From Microbacterium sp. TPD7012 (lineage in GTDB: Bacteria; Actinomycetota; Actinomycetes; Actinomycetales; Microbacteriaceae): a stretch of 64,000 bases of DNA. The translations under genes and the position numbers were made by a program. Where the stretch lies: NCBI RefSeq assembly GCF_003075395.1, contig NZ_QDFV01000002.1:186001-250000 (forward strand), in the 5' to 3' direction. The notes below the pieces were generated by a model that was not told the origin of the DNA, ran no database searches, and saw only the letters and a list, made by a program, of their open reading frames with translations. This document shows positions 24,800 to 34,056 of this stretch, piece after piece. The first letter of the stretch is position 1; every line of letters starts with the position of its first letter.

Positions 24800-26805
24800 G
24801 CGAGCAGCAGTTCCCCGCCGCCCCGCACGCACCGGCGCCCACGCAGGTCGGCGACGCGTCGACGACTCTGGCGGACGGCGAATGGCATCGGATGCATCCG
24901 CTGACGCCCCTGTTCAAGGGCGGGCTGGTGCTGATCATCGTCGCCGGCATCCTGATCGCGAACATGCGGGACCGGATCATCACCTGGCTGGTGACGCTCT
25001 TCACGCCCGAGGAGGCGCACTACGGCGACTACGCCGGCCGCGACCCGGTCGACTGGGTGTTCGAGAACAACCTGATCCTGCTGGTGCTCCTCGGAGTGCT
25101 CGGTCTCGTGGTCGTGCTGGTGCTCGTGTTCTGGATGCTCTGGCGCTTCCACCAGTTCCGCATCACCGGTGATCACGTCGAGGTGCGCAAGGGCATCATC
25201 TTCCGCTCGCACCGGCGCGCGCCCCTCGATCGCGTGCAGGGCGTCAACCTCACGCGTCCGTTCCCCGCCCGGATCATCGGACTCGCCAAGCTCGAAGTGG
25301 TCGGCGCGGGCAACGACGCGAACGTCGACCTGGAGTACCTCGCGACGACTCGGGCGGAGTCGGTGCGCGCCGACATCCTGCGCCTCGCCTCCGGGGCACG
25401 GGCCGCGCGTCACGCGGCCCTCAACCCGCAGGCCCCGGCGTCCGGCCCGGATGCCGCTGCGGTCCCCGCGACGACGCGGGCGCAGCTGCGCGGCTCGGTC
25501 AACGAGGGCGTCACGAGCCTGATCGCCGGAGTCGACCTCGCCGATGTCGCTCCGGAGAGCGTCGTGAAGATCCCGGCCGGTCGTCTGATCGGATCGCAGC
25601 TCATCTCGGGGCTGCTGTGGCTGTTCTTCTTCGGCATCATCTTCGCGATCGCGCTCGGCAGCACGATCATCGGCCTGGTCGCCGACGGCGACACCGGCGG
25701 CGGCGTGGTGCTGCTCGGCATCGGCCTCGCCATGGGCATCCCCATGCTCATCGCCGTGGTCGGCATCACCTGGGCGCAGATCTCCAAGTCGCTGCGCTAT
25801 TCGATCGCGCCGACGCCCGACGGGGTGCGTATCACGTACGGTCTGCTCACCACGGTGACCGAGACGCTGCCGCCCGGACGCATCTTCGCGGTCGAGGTGT
25901 CGCAGTCGCTCCTGTGGCGCCCCTTCGGCTGGTGGACGATCAAGATCAACCGGATGAGCGGCAAGAGCGCGGCGGCGCAGCAGTCCGGCAACGCGCAGCA
26001 GTTCAACGTGGTGCTGCCGGTGGGCAAGCGCGCCGATGTCGAGCGCGTGCTCGGCCTCGTGCTGCCGGACGTGCCGGCGGCGAGCATCCCGTTCCTCTGG
26101 GAGCAGGGCATCGTCGGGCCTGCCGACGGCGATCCGTTCCGGCGGATGCCGCGACGTGCCTGGTGGCGTCGTCCGCTGTCCTGGAAGCGGCACGGGTATG
26201 CGATCGCCGACTTCGGGCTCCTGCTGCGCCGTGGATTCGTGTGGCGCAAGCTCGCGGTCTTCCCGCTCGCCCGTCTGCAGGGCGTCTCGCTCTCGCAGGG
26301 TCCCATCGACCGGGCGCAGCGCGTCTCGGGCGCCCAGGTGCACACGGCACCGGGACCGATCACGGGGTACCTCTCCGGACTCGAGCGCGAGGATGCGCTG
26401 GCGCTGCTCGGCGATGTCAGCCGCGCCGCGGCCGAAGCCGCGTCGCGAGACACCAGCCATCGCTGGAGCGAGCACGCTCCGGCGGCTGCTCCGGCGAACC
26501 CGGCTCCTCCGGCGTACGCGAACCTCCCGGCGCCTGCGGGACCACCGGTCGCGCTCCCGGCGCCAGGCGTGACGCCGCCTCCGGCCGCGCCACCTGCACC
26601 GCCGACGTACGCGCCTCCGGTGACGCCGCCTCCTGCGCCTCCGGTCGCACCGCCGCCTGCGCCTCCGGTCGCACCGCCGCCTGCGCCTCCGGTCGCGGCG
26701 CCGCCTGCACCTCCGGTCGCACCGCCGACGTACGCGCCTCCGGTGATGCCGCCGCCTGCACCTCCGGTCGTGCCGCCGCCCGCGCCGCCCACGAACGGGG
26801 AGTGA
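24796..26805 (+). CDS. Large PH-domain (bPH2/DUF304) membrane protein with Pro-rich tail
   Basis: 669 residues from a GTG that overlaps the previous stop. Two membrane segments (about 38-57 and 93-116) precede the first PH module (FRITGDHVEVRKGIIFRSHRRAPLDRVQGVNL). Two more segments (about 268-330) precede a second module, and a third module begins near residue 475 (YAIADFGLLLRRGFVWRKLAVFPLARLQGVSLSQG). The last 100 residues are Pro/Ala/Val repeats encoded by a 24-bp tandem repeat. It resembles YdbT. The low-complexity tail is probably an extended linker or surface-interaction region. Confidence 0.88.
   Translation: MSEQQFPAAPHAPAPTQVGDASTTLADGEWHRMHPLTPLFKGGLVLIIVAGILIANMRDRIITWLVTLFTPEEAHYGDYAGRDPVDWVFENNLILLVLLGVLGLVVVLVLVFWMLWRFHQFRITGDHVEVRKGIIFRSHRRAPLDRVQGVNLTRPFPARIIGLAKLEVVGAGNDANVDLEYLATTRAESVRADILRLASGARAARHAALNPQAPASGPDAAAVPATTRAQLRGSVNEGVTSLIAGVDLADVAPESVVKIPAGRLIGSQLISGLLWLFFFGIIFAIALGSTIIGLVADGDTGGGVVLLGIGLAMGIPMLIAVVGITWAQISKSLRYSIAPTPDGVRITYGLLTTVTETLPPGRIFAVEVSQSLLWRPFGWWTIKINRMSGKSAAAQQSGNAQQFNVVLPVGKRADVERVLGLVLPDVPAASIPFLWEQGIVGPADGDPFRRMPRRAWWRRPLSWKRHGYAIADFGLLLRRGFVWRKLAVFPLARLQGVSLSQGPIDRAQRVSGAQVHTAPGPITGYLSGLEREDALALLGDVSRAAAEAASRDTSHRWSEHAPAAAPANPAPPAYANLPAPAGPPVALPAPGVTPPPAAPPAPPTYAPPVTPPPAPPVAPPPAPPVAPPPAPPVAAPPAPPVAPPTYAPPVMPPPAPPVVPPPAPPTNGE
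26590..26790 (+). repeat. 24-bp tandem repeat encoding the Pro-rich tail
   Basis: The unit CCTGCGCCTCCGGTCGCACC plus GCCG is repeated four times with few changes (26632-26727), flanked by more diverged units. It encodes PAPPVAPP-type octapeptides. Length variation between strains is expected. Confidence 0.85.
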
Positions 26806-26809
26806 CCCC

Positions 26810-27502
26810 GTGGTGCGCGACGGGCGTCTCGGCGTCGGCATCATCGGCGCGGGCCGCGTCGGACCGGTGATCGGCGCCGCGCTCGGCGGCGCCGGCCACG
26901 CGATCGTCGGCATCACGAGCGGATCGGATGACGAGCGCGCGTCGGCCGTCCTCCCGGAGGTGCCCGTGCTCGACGCCCTCGAGGTCGTGCGCAGGGCGGA
27001 GCTCGTGATCCTCGCCGTGCCGACGGACCAGCTCGCCTCTCTCGTGGCGGGAATCGCCGAGGTCGGCGGGTGGCAGATCGGTCAGCTCGTGCTGCACACC
27101 GATCCCGGCCACGGCACCGAGGTGCTGCGGCCCGCTGCCGAGCGCGGCGCGATCCCGCTCGCCGTGCATCCCGCGATCACGTTCACGGGGACCTCGATCG
27201 ACCTGCGACAGCTGCAGGCGGGCTTCGCCGCGGTCACGGCCCCTGCCCCGGTGCTGCCCATCGCGCAGGCGCTCGCCGTCGAGATGGGATGCGAGCCGAT
27301 CGTGATCGCCGAGGAGGATCGCCCCGCCTACGCGGACGCCATCCAGACCGCGACGGAGTTCTCCCGGTCGATCATCGGCCAGTCCACGGCGCGGCTGCGC
27401 GAGATCGGCGTCGAGAACCCCGGCGGCTACCTCTCGGCGCTCGTGCAGTCGACGGTCGAGCGCGCCCTGCGCGAGGCATCCGATCCTCCGCCGCTGATCT
27501 GA
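26810..27502 (+). CDS. DUF2520 / Rossmann-fold protein
   Basis: 230 residues. The NAD(P)-binding motif GIIGAGRVGPVIGAALGGAGH is at the N-terminus, and the DUF2520 region follows with HPAITFTG and a late DAIQTATEFSRSIIGQSTARL. The fold resembles ketopantoate or pyrroline-carboxylate reductases; activity is not established. In many actinobacteria this gene precedes panC, which is missing here. The GTG start lies 4 bp after the PH gene. Confidence 0.9.
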   Translation: MVRDGRLGVGIIGAGRVGPVIGAALGGAGHAIVGITSGSDDERASAVLPEVPVLDALEVVRRAELVILAVPTDQLASLVAGIAEVGGWQIGQLVLHTDPGHGTEVLRPAAERGAIPLAVHPAITFTGTSIDLRQLQAGFAAVTAPAPVLPIAQALAVEMGCEPIVIAEEDRPAYADAIQTATEFSRSIIGQSTARLREIGVENPGGYLSALVQSTVERALREASDPPPLI

Positions 27503-27520
27503 CCCGCACGACGGGCAGCA

Positions 27521-29431
27521 TCAGCGTCCGCCCGAGAACCCTCCGCCGCCTCCGCCGCCGGAGAAGCCGCCGCCGAACGACCCGCCCGAACTCGACGAGC
27601 TGCCCGACGACGGCGAGGTGTAGGTCGCGGCGGCATGCGACGACGAGGTGAAGGCCGAGAGGTAGACGCCGAGGTACGGGGTGGTCGGGTCGCCGATCCA
27701 CCCGGGTCCCCGCTGCTCGCGGGAGTAGGCGGTCTCGAGCACGTCGCCCCACTCCTTCTCCATCCCGAAGAGCATCGCGTAGGGGAGGAGGCGCTCGTAC
27801 ACGTGGATGACGTCGGCGGTCCCGTCCTGCCGGCGCTCCGCCCCCGTGTAGGACTGCAGCATGCGCAGACGGTCGGCATCGGCGACCCGGATGAACTCCT
27901 CGACGCCCTTCAGGTACTCGAATTCCCTGGCGCCCTCGGGGGTGAGCACCGTGTGCTTCGCGAAGGAGAAGAAGCTCGCGATGAGCACGAGCACGAGTCC
28001 GAAGGAGATCGCGACGAGAGCGGGGACGGCGGAGAGTCGGCCGGAGGCCACGCCCCACACGCTCAGTCCCATGCCGACGGCCGCGATCGCGATCGCACAC
28101 CACTGCACGATCGCCGCGCCGCGACTGCGCGCCGTGGTCGTGAGACCGCGGGTCTTCGCTGCGGTCTTCCCCGCCTCCTGGAGAGCGACCATGCGCATGG
28201 CGAAGGCCTCGCTGGCGCTCGGCACGTCGACGACGCCGCCGTCGTTCGCCTTCAGGAAGAGGGCGTCGAGCGCCTCGACGTCGAGTTGATCGGGGATGCG
28301 CGGCCCGGCGATGCGGCGCAGCCGCGGATGCTCGGGCGAGCCGCCCTCCTCGATGCGCAGCGTTCCCCGCACGGCGAGATGCACGATCTCGGCGGGGATC
28401 ACATCCTTCGCGCTCGGCAGGAGGGCGGCGGCGAGCAGCGGGGGCATCGAGTCGGGAACGTCGTACTGCGCGACGATGACACCGGTGGCGGTGCGGCGGC
28501 GGCGCTTGAAGGCGGACACGGCGATCCAGGCGCCGACCGACAGTCCTCCCGCGCCGATCGCTGCGGCCAGAGGAACCGTGTCGGTGACCGGGTTCGGCGT
28601 GCGCGCGGACGGCTGCACGGCCGTGCCCTGCGCGAATCCGATCGCGACCGTCACCCCGTCGCCTGCCGCGCGTTCCCCCGACTCGACGCGGAACGTGGCG
28701 ACGTCGCCGTCGACCGCCGGACCCTGCAGGTCGCACTCGTCGGTCGATCCCGAGTATCCGGTGTAGCAGCTCGCGGCTCCCGTGAGGCGGTCGCTCATCG
28801 CCGCGTCGAAGACGATGTCGGCGCGGAACCGCTCGATCGCCTGGGTGCTGTCGAGGGGGAGGAGGTCCCAGTAGAACTCGTCCACCGCGGGGTTCCCCTC
28901 GCCCTGTCCGCGCACGCTCTGGCGGGTCGAGGAGCCGGTCGATGCGTCGGCCGCGAGGATGACGTCGCGCATCTCGTACTCGATCACGTAGGTGGTCAGT
29001 CCCTGCACGAAGTCGTCGTTCCCGGTGAGGACGAGCAGCAGACCGTCTTCCTCCTCGGTCTCGTACGGCACGTCGGCGCCGTTCTCGTCCGTGACCGACA
29101 GCACACGGGTGTCGATGCCGGCCCCCTCGTACGCGGTGGGCAGCCCGCGGACGATGCCGCGGTTCTGGTCGTACTCGGGGAAGCGGGCGACGAGCGTCTC
29201 GACGACGTGCATCCGCGCGCGGCCCTCTTCATCGAGCCCGACCTCGTAGAGCGCGTCCCAGGAGGCGTAGGAGAAGTCGTCGACGTCCGCGTCCGCCACG
29301 GTGCTCGCGGGCGCGCCCGTCGATCGTGCGTCGGCAGGCTCGGATGCGGCGGTCGCCGACGTCGGGGCGGCGACCGCGGCGACGGCGAGGGCGATGGCGG
29401 CGAACGCGCGGATGATCCGGGTGGCGGTCAT
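27521..29431 (-). CDS. DUF2207 membrane protein
   Basis: 636 residues. A signal peptide (about 1-28) leads into an extracellular beta-rich DUF2207 domain (about 45-255). A membrane segment follows (about 285-308), then a cytoplasmic region and two closely spaced membrane segments (about 440-490). The C-terminus (about 600-636) is Ser/Gly-rich and ends in GGGFSGGR, the usual tail of the family. Function unknown. It is transcribed against the fol operon and divergently from lysS. A leaderless -10 box precedes it. Confidence 0.9.
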   Translation of the reverse strand: MTATRIIRAFAAIALAVAAVAAPTSATAASEPADARSTGAPASTVADADVDDFSYASWDALYEVGLDEEGRARMHVVETLVARFPEYDQNRGIVRGLPTAYEGAGIDTRVLSVTDENGADVPYETEEEDGLLLVLTGNDDFVQGLTTYVIEYEMRDVILAADASTGSSTRQSVRGQGEGNPAVDEFYWDLLPLDSTQAIERFRADIVFDAAMSDRLTGAASCYTGYSGSTDECDLQGPAVDGDVATFRVESGERAAGDGVTVAIGFAQGTAVQPSARTPNPVTDTVPLAAAIGAGGLSVGAWIAVSAFKRRRRTATGVIVAQYDVPDSMPPLLAAALLPSAKDVIPAEIVHLAVRGTLRIEEGGSPEHPRLRRIAGPRIPDQLDVEALDALFLKANDGGVVDVPSASEAFAMRMVALQEAGKTAAKTRGLTTTARSRGAAIVQWCAIAIAAVGMGLSVWGVASGRLSAVPALVAISFGLVLVLIASFFSFAKHTVLTPEGAREFEYLKGVEEFIRVADADRLRMLQSYTGAERRQDGTADVIHVYERLLPYAMLFGMEKEWGDVLETAYSREQRGPGWIGDPTTPYLGVYLSAFTSSSHAAATYTSPSSGSSSSSGGSFGGGFSGGGGGGGFSGGR

Positions 29432-29437
29432 GCTTCG

Positions 29438-29443
29438 AGGCTA
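29438..29443 (-). promoter_or_regulatory. -10 box, leaderless promoter of the DUF2207 gene
   Basis: TAGCCT, six bases, ATG at 29431. Confidence 0.6.
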
Positions 29444-29479
29444 CCCAGCCTGCGCGAAGGAGTCGGCACGCCGTCTCGG

Positions 29480-29485
29480 TAAACT
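29480..29485 (+). promoter_or_regulatory. -10 box of lysS
   Basis: TAAACT lies about 26 bases before the ATG, giving a short leader with a clear AAGGAG ribosome site (29498-29503). This contrasts with the leaderless genes around it. Confidence 0.5.
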
Positions 29486-29511
29486 GGGGAGGACTTCAAG
29501 GAGCCCCGCAC

Positions 29512-31044
29512 ATGACTGACGCGTCCGCCGCGCCCGATTCGGCCTCGTCCGACCCTTCGAACGAAGAGGACGCCCACGAGCAGAAGACCGTCCGTCTCGC
29601 CAAGCGCGCGCGCCTGATCGAGAAGCGGGCGGATGCCGCGGGCGGCGCCTTCCCGGTCGGCGTCCCGGTGACGCACACCATCCCGACGCTCCGCGCGGAG
29701 TACGGAGAGCTCGAGGCGGGCGCCGAGACCGGCGTCGTGGTCGGAGTGGCCGGTCGCGTCGTGTTCAGCCGCAACACCGGCAAGCTCTGCTTCGCGACGC
29801 TGCAGGCCGGCGACGGCACCCGCATCCAGGCGATGATCTCGCTCGCGAACGTCGGCGAGGAGTCCCTCGCGGACTGGAAGGAGTACGTCGACCTGGGCGA
29901 CCACGTCTTCGTGCACGGCGAGGTGATCTCCAGCCGCCGCGGCGAGCTGTCGATCATGGCCGACGACTGGGCGATCGCCTCCAAGGCGATCCTCCCGCTG
30001 CCCAACGCCTACTCCGAGCTCAGCGAGGAGGGGCGGGTCCGCAGCCGCTACCTCGACCTCATCGTGCGCGAGCAGGCACGCACCACCGTCCGCGCCCGCG
30101 CCGCGGTGAACGCGAGCCTTCGCGCGACCTTCACCGGGCACGACTACCTCGAGGTCGAGACGCCGATGCTGCAGGTGCAGCACGGCGGAGCATCCGCTCG
30201 CCCGTTCATCACCCGCTCGAACGCCTTCGACACCGAGCTCTACCTGCGCATCGCGCCGGAGCTCTACCTGAAGCGCGCCGTCGTCGGCGGCATCGAGCGG
30301 GTCTTCGAGATCAACCGCAACTTCCGCAACGAGGGCGCCGACTCGACGCACAGCCCGGAGTTCGCGATGCTCGAGGCCTATCAGGCCTACGGCGACTACA
30401 ACCAGATGGCCGCACTCACGCAGGAGCTGGTGCAGCAGGCCGCGATCGCGGTGACCGGCTCGACCACCGTGACCTGGGCCGACGGCACCGAGTACGATCT
30501 CGGCGGCGAGTGGGACCGCATCTCGATGTACGAATCGCTCTCCGCGGCATCCGGTCGCACGGTCACCCCGCAGGACTCGGTCGACGACCTGATCGCCTTC
30601 GCCGAGCAGAGCGGAGTCGATCTGCCGCCGCAGGCCACGCACGGCAAGCTCGTCGAGGAGCTCTGGGAGCACTTCGTGAAGGGCGACCTCGTGCGCCCGA
30701 CCTTCGTGATGGACTTCCCGGTCGACACGTCGCCCCTGGTGCGCGAGCACCGCTCGATCGACGGCGTCGTGGAGAAGTGGGACCTGTACATCCGCGGCTT
30801 CGAGCTGGCGACGGGATACTCCGAGCTCGTCGACCCCGTGATCCAGCGCGAGCGCTTCGTCGAGCAGTCGAAGCTCGCCGCGCGCGGTGATGTCGAGGCG
30901 ATGCCCATCGACGAGGAGTTCCTGCGGGCACTGGAGCACGGCATGCCGCCGTCCGGTGGCATGGGAATGGGCATCGATCGTCTGCTGATGGCGATCACCG
31001 GGCTCGGCATCCGCGAGACGATCCTCTTCCCGCTGGTCAAGTAG
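29512..31044 (+). CDS. lysS: Lysyl-tRNA synthetase, class II
   Basis: 510 residues. It charges tRNA-Lys with lysine. An OB-fold anticodon-binding domain (about 60-165) is followed by the class II core: motif 2 around VFEINRNFRNEGADSTHSPEF and motif 3 in GGMGMGIDRLLMA. The first 25 residues are acidic and variable. A strong AAGGAG ribosome site precedes the ATG. The 3' end overlaps the convergent DUF4192 gene by 8 bp. Confidence 0.97.
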   Translation: MTDASAAPDSASSDPSNEEDAHEQKTVRLAKRARLIEKRADAAGGAFPVGVPVTHTIPTLRAEYGELEAGAETGVVVGVAGRVVFSRNTGKLCFATLQAGDGTRIQAMISLANVGEESLADWKEYVDLGDHVFVHGEVISSRRGELSIMADDWAIASKAILPLPNAYSELSEEGRVRSRYLDLIVREQARTTVRARAAVNASLRATFTGHDYLEVETPMLQVQHGGASARPFITRSNAFDTELYLRIAPELYLKRAVVGGIERVFEINRNFRNEGADSTHSPEFAMLEAYQAYGDYNQMAALTQELVQQAAIAVTGSTTVTWADGTEYDLGGEWDRISMYESLSAASGRTVTPQDSVDDLIAFAEQSGVDLPPQATHGKLVEELWEHFVKGDLVRPTFVMDFPVDTSPLVREHRSIDGVVEKWDLYIRGFELATGYSELVDPVIQRERFVEQSKLAARGDVEAMPIDEEFLRALEHGMPPSGGMGMGIDRLLMAITGLGIRETILFPLVK

Positions 31045-32155
31045 CTGGGCCGCGTCGGAACGCCCACTCCGGCAGCAGCGCACCGCCGATCATGGTCTCG
31101 AGCAGCGCCGCGAGGCCGTACTGCGGATCGATCTCGCGCACCATCTCGAGATACCGGCCCGCGTGGGTCGACCTGCCGAGCGCCCACGACAACCACGCCG
31201 CTGCCGTGAGCGGCGCCGGTCGGTACGCGCGGGGCGCCTGCGCCGCGGCCCGGCGGACCACCGACAGCGCGAGCCGGAGACGGTCGAGATCGGGAGCGGG
31301 GCCGCGGCCCAGGAAGACCTGACCCAGATCGTCGGGGACCGTCGTGCCGGAGCCGGCGAAGGCGAGCTGTGCCGCGAGCGTGCGCATGCCGCCGGCCAGG
31401 TCCGTCGCCCACTGCGCGATGGCGACGTCGCGGAGCAGCGGCCGGTTCAGGCTCCACAGCAGCGCAGCCGTGGCGAAAGGCGGCAGGTCCTGCGGCGTTC
31501 GGAGGACCGATTCGAAGAACGCCGGCACGTCTTCCAGCATCACGAGGGCGGCGATCGCCATCGGGTTCTCCCGCCCGGTGAGGGTGCCGCACCTGTCGAG
31601 GCAGAGCATCTCGGTGAGCTCGAGGAGCGCCCGTCCCACCCGCTCCTTCTCGGCGAGGTCGGAGGGCGGAAGGTCGACGCCGGCGAACTGGTCTCCGGAC
31701 ACGTCGCCCTCCGACGAAAGGGCGGGCGAGGCCCCGATGTCGGAGAGCAGGCCGATCACGGGCTCGTCGACGAGGTAGCTCGACCAGCCGGCCGGGGTCA
31801 CGCACAGGGCGTCGACGACCCGGAGACCCGCGTCCTCCGCGCAGCCGAGCAGCTCGTCGACCTCGACCGCGAAGGGGAGGACGAGACCGTCGCGCGTCGG
31901 GTGCGCCTCGGCGTCGGTGTAGACGACCAGGGCCACGGCATCCGTCCCCTCCACGCGCGACACCAGCCCGACCGCCGCGTCGGCGTACTCCTCGAGGGAG
32001 ATGCCGTCATCGGGGAGGTCGAGGCGCATCGCACCGTAGGTGCGCGTACCGCGGAAGGGGAGGAGCACGATGCTCTGTCGAGGCGTGAACCCGGCGAGAG
32101 CGGGGACGACGCGGAGGAAGTCGGTGGAGTCGGAGGCACGAAGCACGGTGGTCAT
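31037..32155 (-). CDS. DUF4192-domain protein
   Basis: 372 residues, soluble. The opening TVLRASDSTDFLRVVPALAGFTPRQSIVLLPF is the hallmark of DUF4192, an actinobacterial family of unknown function. The domain continues through VALVVYTDAEA and VVDALCVTPAGWSSY. The start at 32155 matches the family; the frame is open 80 codons further upstream, but that part overlaps the next gene's promoter region. It is convergent with lysS and overlaps it. Confidence 0.88.
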   Translation of the reverse strand: MTTVLRASDSTDFLRVVPALAGFTPRQSIVLLPFRGTRTYGAMRLDLPDDGISLEEYADAAVGLVSRVEGTDAVALVVYTDAEAHPTRDGLVLPFAVEVDELLGCAEDAGLRVVDALCVTPAGWSSYLVDEPVIGLLSDIGASPALSSEGDVSGDQFAGVDLPPSDLAEKERVGRALLELTEMLCLDRCGTLTGRENPMAIAALVMLEDVPAFFESVLRTPQDLPPFATAALLWSLNRPLLRDVAIAQWATDLAGGMRTLAAQLAFAGSGTTVPDDLGQVFLGRGPAPDLDRLRLALSVVRRAAAQAPRAYRPAPLTAAAWLSWALGRSTHAGRYLEMVREIDPQYGLAALLETMIGGALLPEWAFRRGPAT

Positions 32156-32255
32156 TCCAGGAGTGTGATCGAACCCCGACCGGTCAGGGGGCGATAGCGC
32201 CCCCTGTGGAGTGTTCGGGCGAAAGGCGAGGAATGTGGACGAAGAGTCGCTCGCG

Positions 32256-32261
32256 TACGAT
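32256..32261 (+). promoter_or_regulatory. -10 box, leaderless promoter of the 57-residue membrane protein
   Basis: TACGAT, six bases, ATG at 32268. It selects this ATG over one 19 codons upstream. Confidence 0.6.
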
Positions 32262-32267
32262 GGACAC

Positions 32268-32441
32268 ATGGAGAACTTCTGGCTCGCCGCGGCATGGTCG
32301 ATCCTGCCGACCATCGGAGTGAGCGCCGTCTTCTTCTTCGTGCTCCGCGGGATCATCCGCTCCGACCGCACCGAGCGCAAGGTGCACGCGCGCATCGAGG
32401 CCGAGGAGCGCGCCGCGCGCGGCCTCCCTCCTCGCGCCTGA
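32268..32441 (+). CDS. Small single-pass membrane protein
   Basis: 57 residues. One membrane segment (about 4-26, WLAAAWSILPTIGVSAVFFFVL) is followed by a charged tail (RSDRTERKVHARIEAEERAARG) likely to be an amphipathic helix. Similar short proteins are conserved in Microbacteriaceae as far as I recall, with no known role. It lies upstream of cardiolipin synthase on the same strand but has its own promoter. Confidence 0.7.
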   Translation: MENFWLAAAWSILPTIGVSAVFFFVLRGIIRSDRTERKVHARIEAEERAARGLPPRA

Positions 32442-32532
32442 GAGACGTCCGAGCCATCGGCTACTGTGTAGCCAATGCGCGGGCGACCGCGCGAGCCCTC
32501 GGTGATCGACGCCGGCGGAGCAAGGGGAGACG

Positions 32533-33993
32533 ATGACGCCGGAGACCGTGGCCTGGTGGACCGCCGCGTTCCTGCTGCTGCTCGACCTCGTCATCCGCAC
32601 GACGGCGATCATCGTGATCCCGCGCAATCGCCGTCCCACGGCGGCGATGGCCTGGCTCCTCGCCGTGTTCTTCATCCCCTTCATCGGCGTCTTCCTCTTC
32701 CTGCTGATCGGGAACCCGCGCCTCCCGCGCGCCCGCCGCCGCAAGCAGGACCAGATCAACGAGTACATCGCGCAGACGAGCGAGCACCTCCACTTCGGAA
32801 CCCTGCGGCCGCACGCTCCGGCGTGGTTCGGCCCCATCGTCGAGATGAACCAGAAGCTCGGCGCCCTCCCCCTCTCCGGCGACAACGGCGCGCACCTGAT
32901 CTCGGACTATCAGGAATCGCTCGACGCGATGGCCGACGCGATCCGCGAGGCGCAGGACTACGTCCACATCGAGTTCTACATCCTCCAGTCCGACGACTCG
33001 ACCGACAACTTCTTCCGGGCCATGGAGGAGATCGCAGCCCGCGGCGTCGAGGTCCGCGTGCTCCTCGATCACTGGGCGAACCGCTGGAAGCCGCGCTACC
33101 GGGCCACCGTCAAGCGGCTGAACGCCATGGGCGCCGACTGGCAGCTCATGCTCCCGGTGCAGCCGCTGAAGGGCAGGATGCAGCGGCCCGACCTGCGCAA
33201 TCACCGCAAGCTCCTCGTCGTCGACGGCAAGGTCGCCTTCCTCGGCTCGCAGAACGTCACGGCGTCGACGTACAACCTCCCGAAGAACATCAAGCGGGGT
33301 CTCAACTGGGTCGACCTGATGGTGCGCATCGACGGGCCGGTCGTCCTCAGCGTGAACGCGATCTTCCTCAGCGACTGGTACAGCGAGACCGACGAGGTGC
33401 TCGAGGAGATCGACATCTCCCACGCGAACATCGGATCGGGCGACCTGGACTGCCAGGTGGTGCCGTCGGGACCGGGCTTCGAGGTCGAGAACAACCTGCG
33501 TCTGTTCCTCGGTCTGCTCTACGCGGCGAAGAACCGCATCATGATCGTCAGCCCCTACTTCGTCCCCGACGAGGCGCTGCTGCTCGCCGTCACGGCAGCC
33601 GTCGACCGCGGCGTCGAGGTCGAGCTCTTCGTCTCGGAAGAGGGCGATCAGGCGATGGTCTATCACGCCCAGCGCAGCTACTACGAGGTGCTGCTCAAGG
33701 CGGGCGTGCGCATCTGGATGTACCGCAAGCCCTATATCCTCCACACCAAGAGCCTCACGATCGACGACGAGGTCGCGGTCATCGGCTCGAGCAACATGGA
33801 CATGCGCTCCTTCGGTCTGAACCTGGAGGTGTCGATGCTCGTGCGCGGCGAGGAGTTCGTCACCGAGATGCGGGCCGTCGAGGACAAGTACCGCTCCCTG
33901 AGCCGGGAGCTGACCCTGGAGGAGTGGATGCAGCAGCCCCTCCGGTCGACCGTGCTCGACAACCTGGCACGCCTCACCTCCGCTCTGCAGTGA
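32533..33993 (+). CDS. cls: Cardiolipin synthase (phospholipase D family)
   Basis: 486 residues. It condenses two phosphatidylglycerols, or PG with CDP-diacylglycerol, into cardiolipin at the membrane. Two N-terminal membrane segments (about 7-27 and 35-58) precede two PLD domains, each with an HKD motif: NHRKLLVVDGKVAFLGSQN (H224) and HTKSLTIDDEVAVIGSSNMD (H404). A GGGGAG ribosome site is near. A TACTGT box at 32462-32467 could give a leader of about 59 bases. Confidence 0.95.
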   Translation: MTPETVAWWTAAFLLLLDLVIRTTAIIVIPRNRRPTAAMAWLLAVFFIPFIGVFLFLLIGNPRLPRARRRKQDQINEYIAQTSEHLHFGTLRPHAPAWFGPIVEMNQKLGALPLSGDNGAHLISDYQESLDAMADAIREAQDYVHIEFYILQSDDSTDNFFRAMEEIAARGVEVRVLLDHWANRWKPRYRATVKRLNAMGADWQLMLPVQPLKGRMQRPDLRNHRKLLVVDGKVAFLGSQNVTASTYNLPKNIKRGLNWVDLMVRIDGPVVLSVNAIFLSDWYSETDEVLEEIDISHANIGSGDLDCQVVPSGPGFEVENNLRLFLGLLYAAKNRIMIVSPYFVPDEALLLAVTAAVDRGVEVELFVSEEGDQAMVYHAQRSYYEVLLKAGVRIWMYRKPYILHTKSLTIDDEVAVIGSSNMDMRSFGLNLEVSMLVRGEEFVTEMRAVEDKYRSLSRELTLEEWMQQPLRSTVLDNLARLTSALQ

Positions 33994-34044
33994 TCCGCCG
34001 CGATCCCGGTCGGTCTGGGGGATGAAACCGGAATATCGGGCGGG

Positions 34045-34050
34045 TACCCT
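34045..34050 (+). promoter_or_regulatory. -10 box, leaderless promoter of the lipoprotein gene
   Basis: TACCCT, six bases, ATG at 34057. It argues against the in-frame GTG at 34051. Confidence 0.55.
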
Positions 34051-34056
34051 GTGACC

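Noticed and set aside
26590..26790. CRISPR-like array.
   Set aside because: The 24-bp units are contiguous, coding and without spacers. No cas genes are present.
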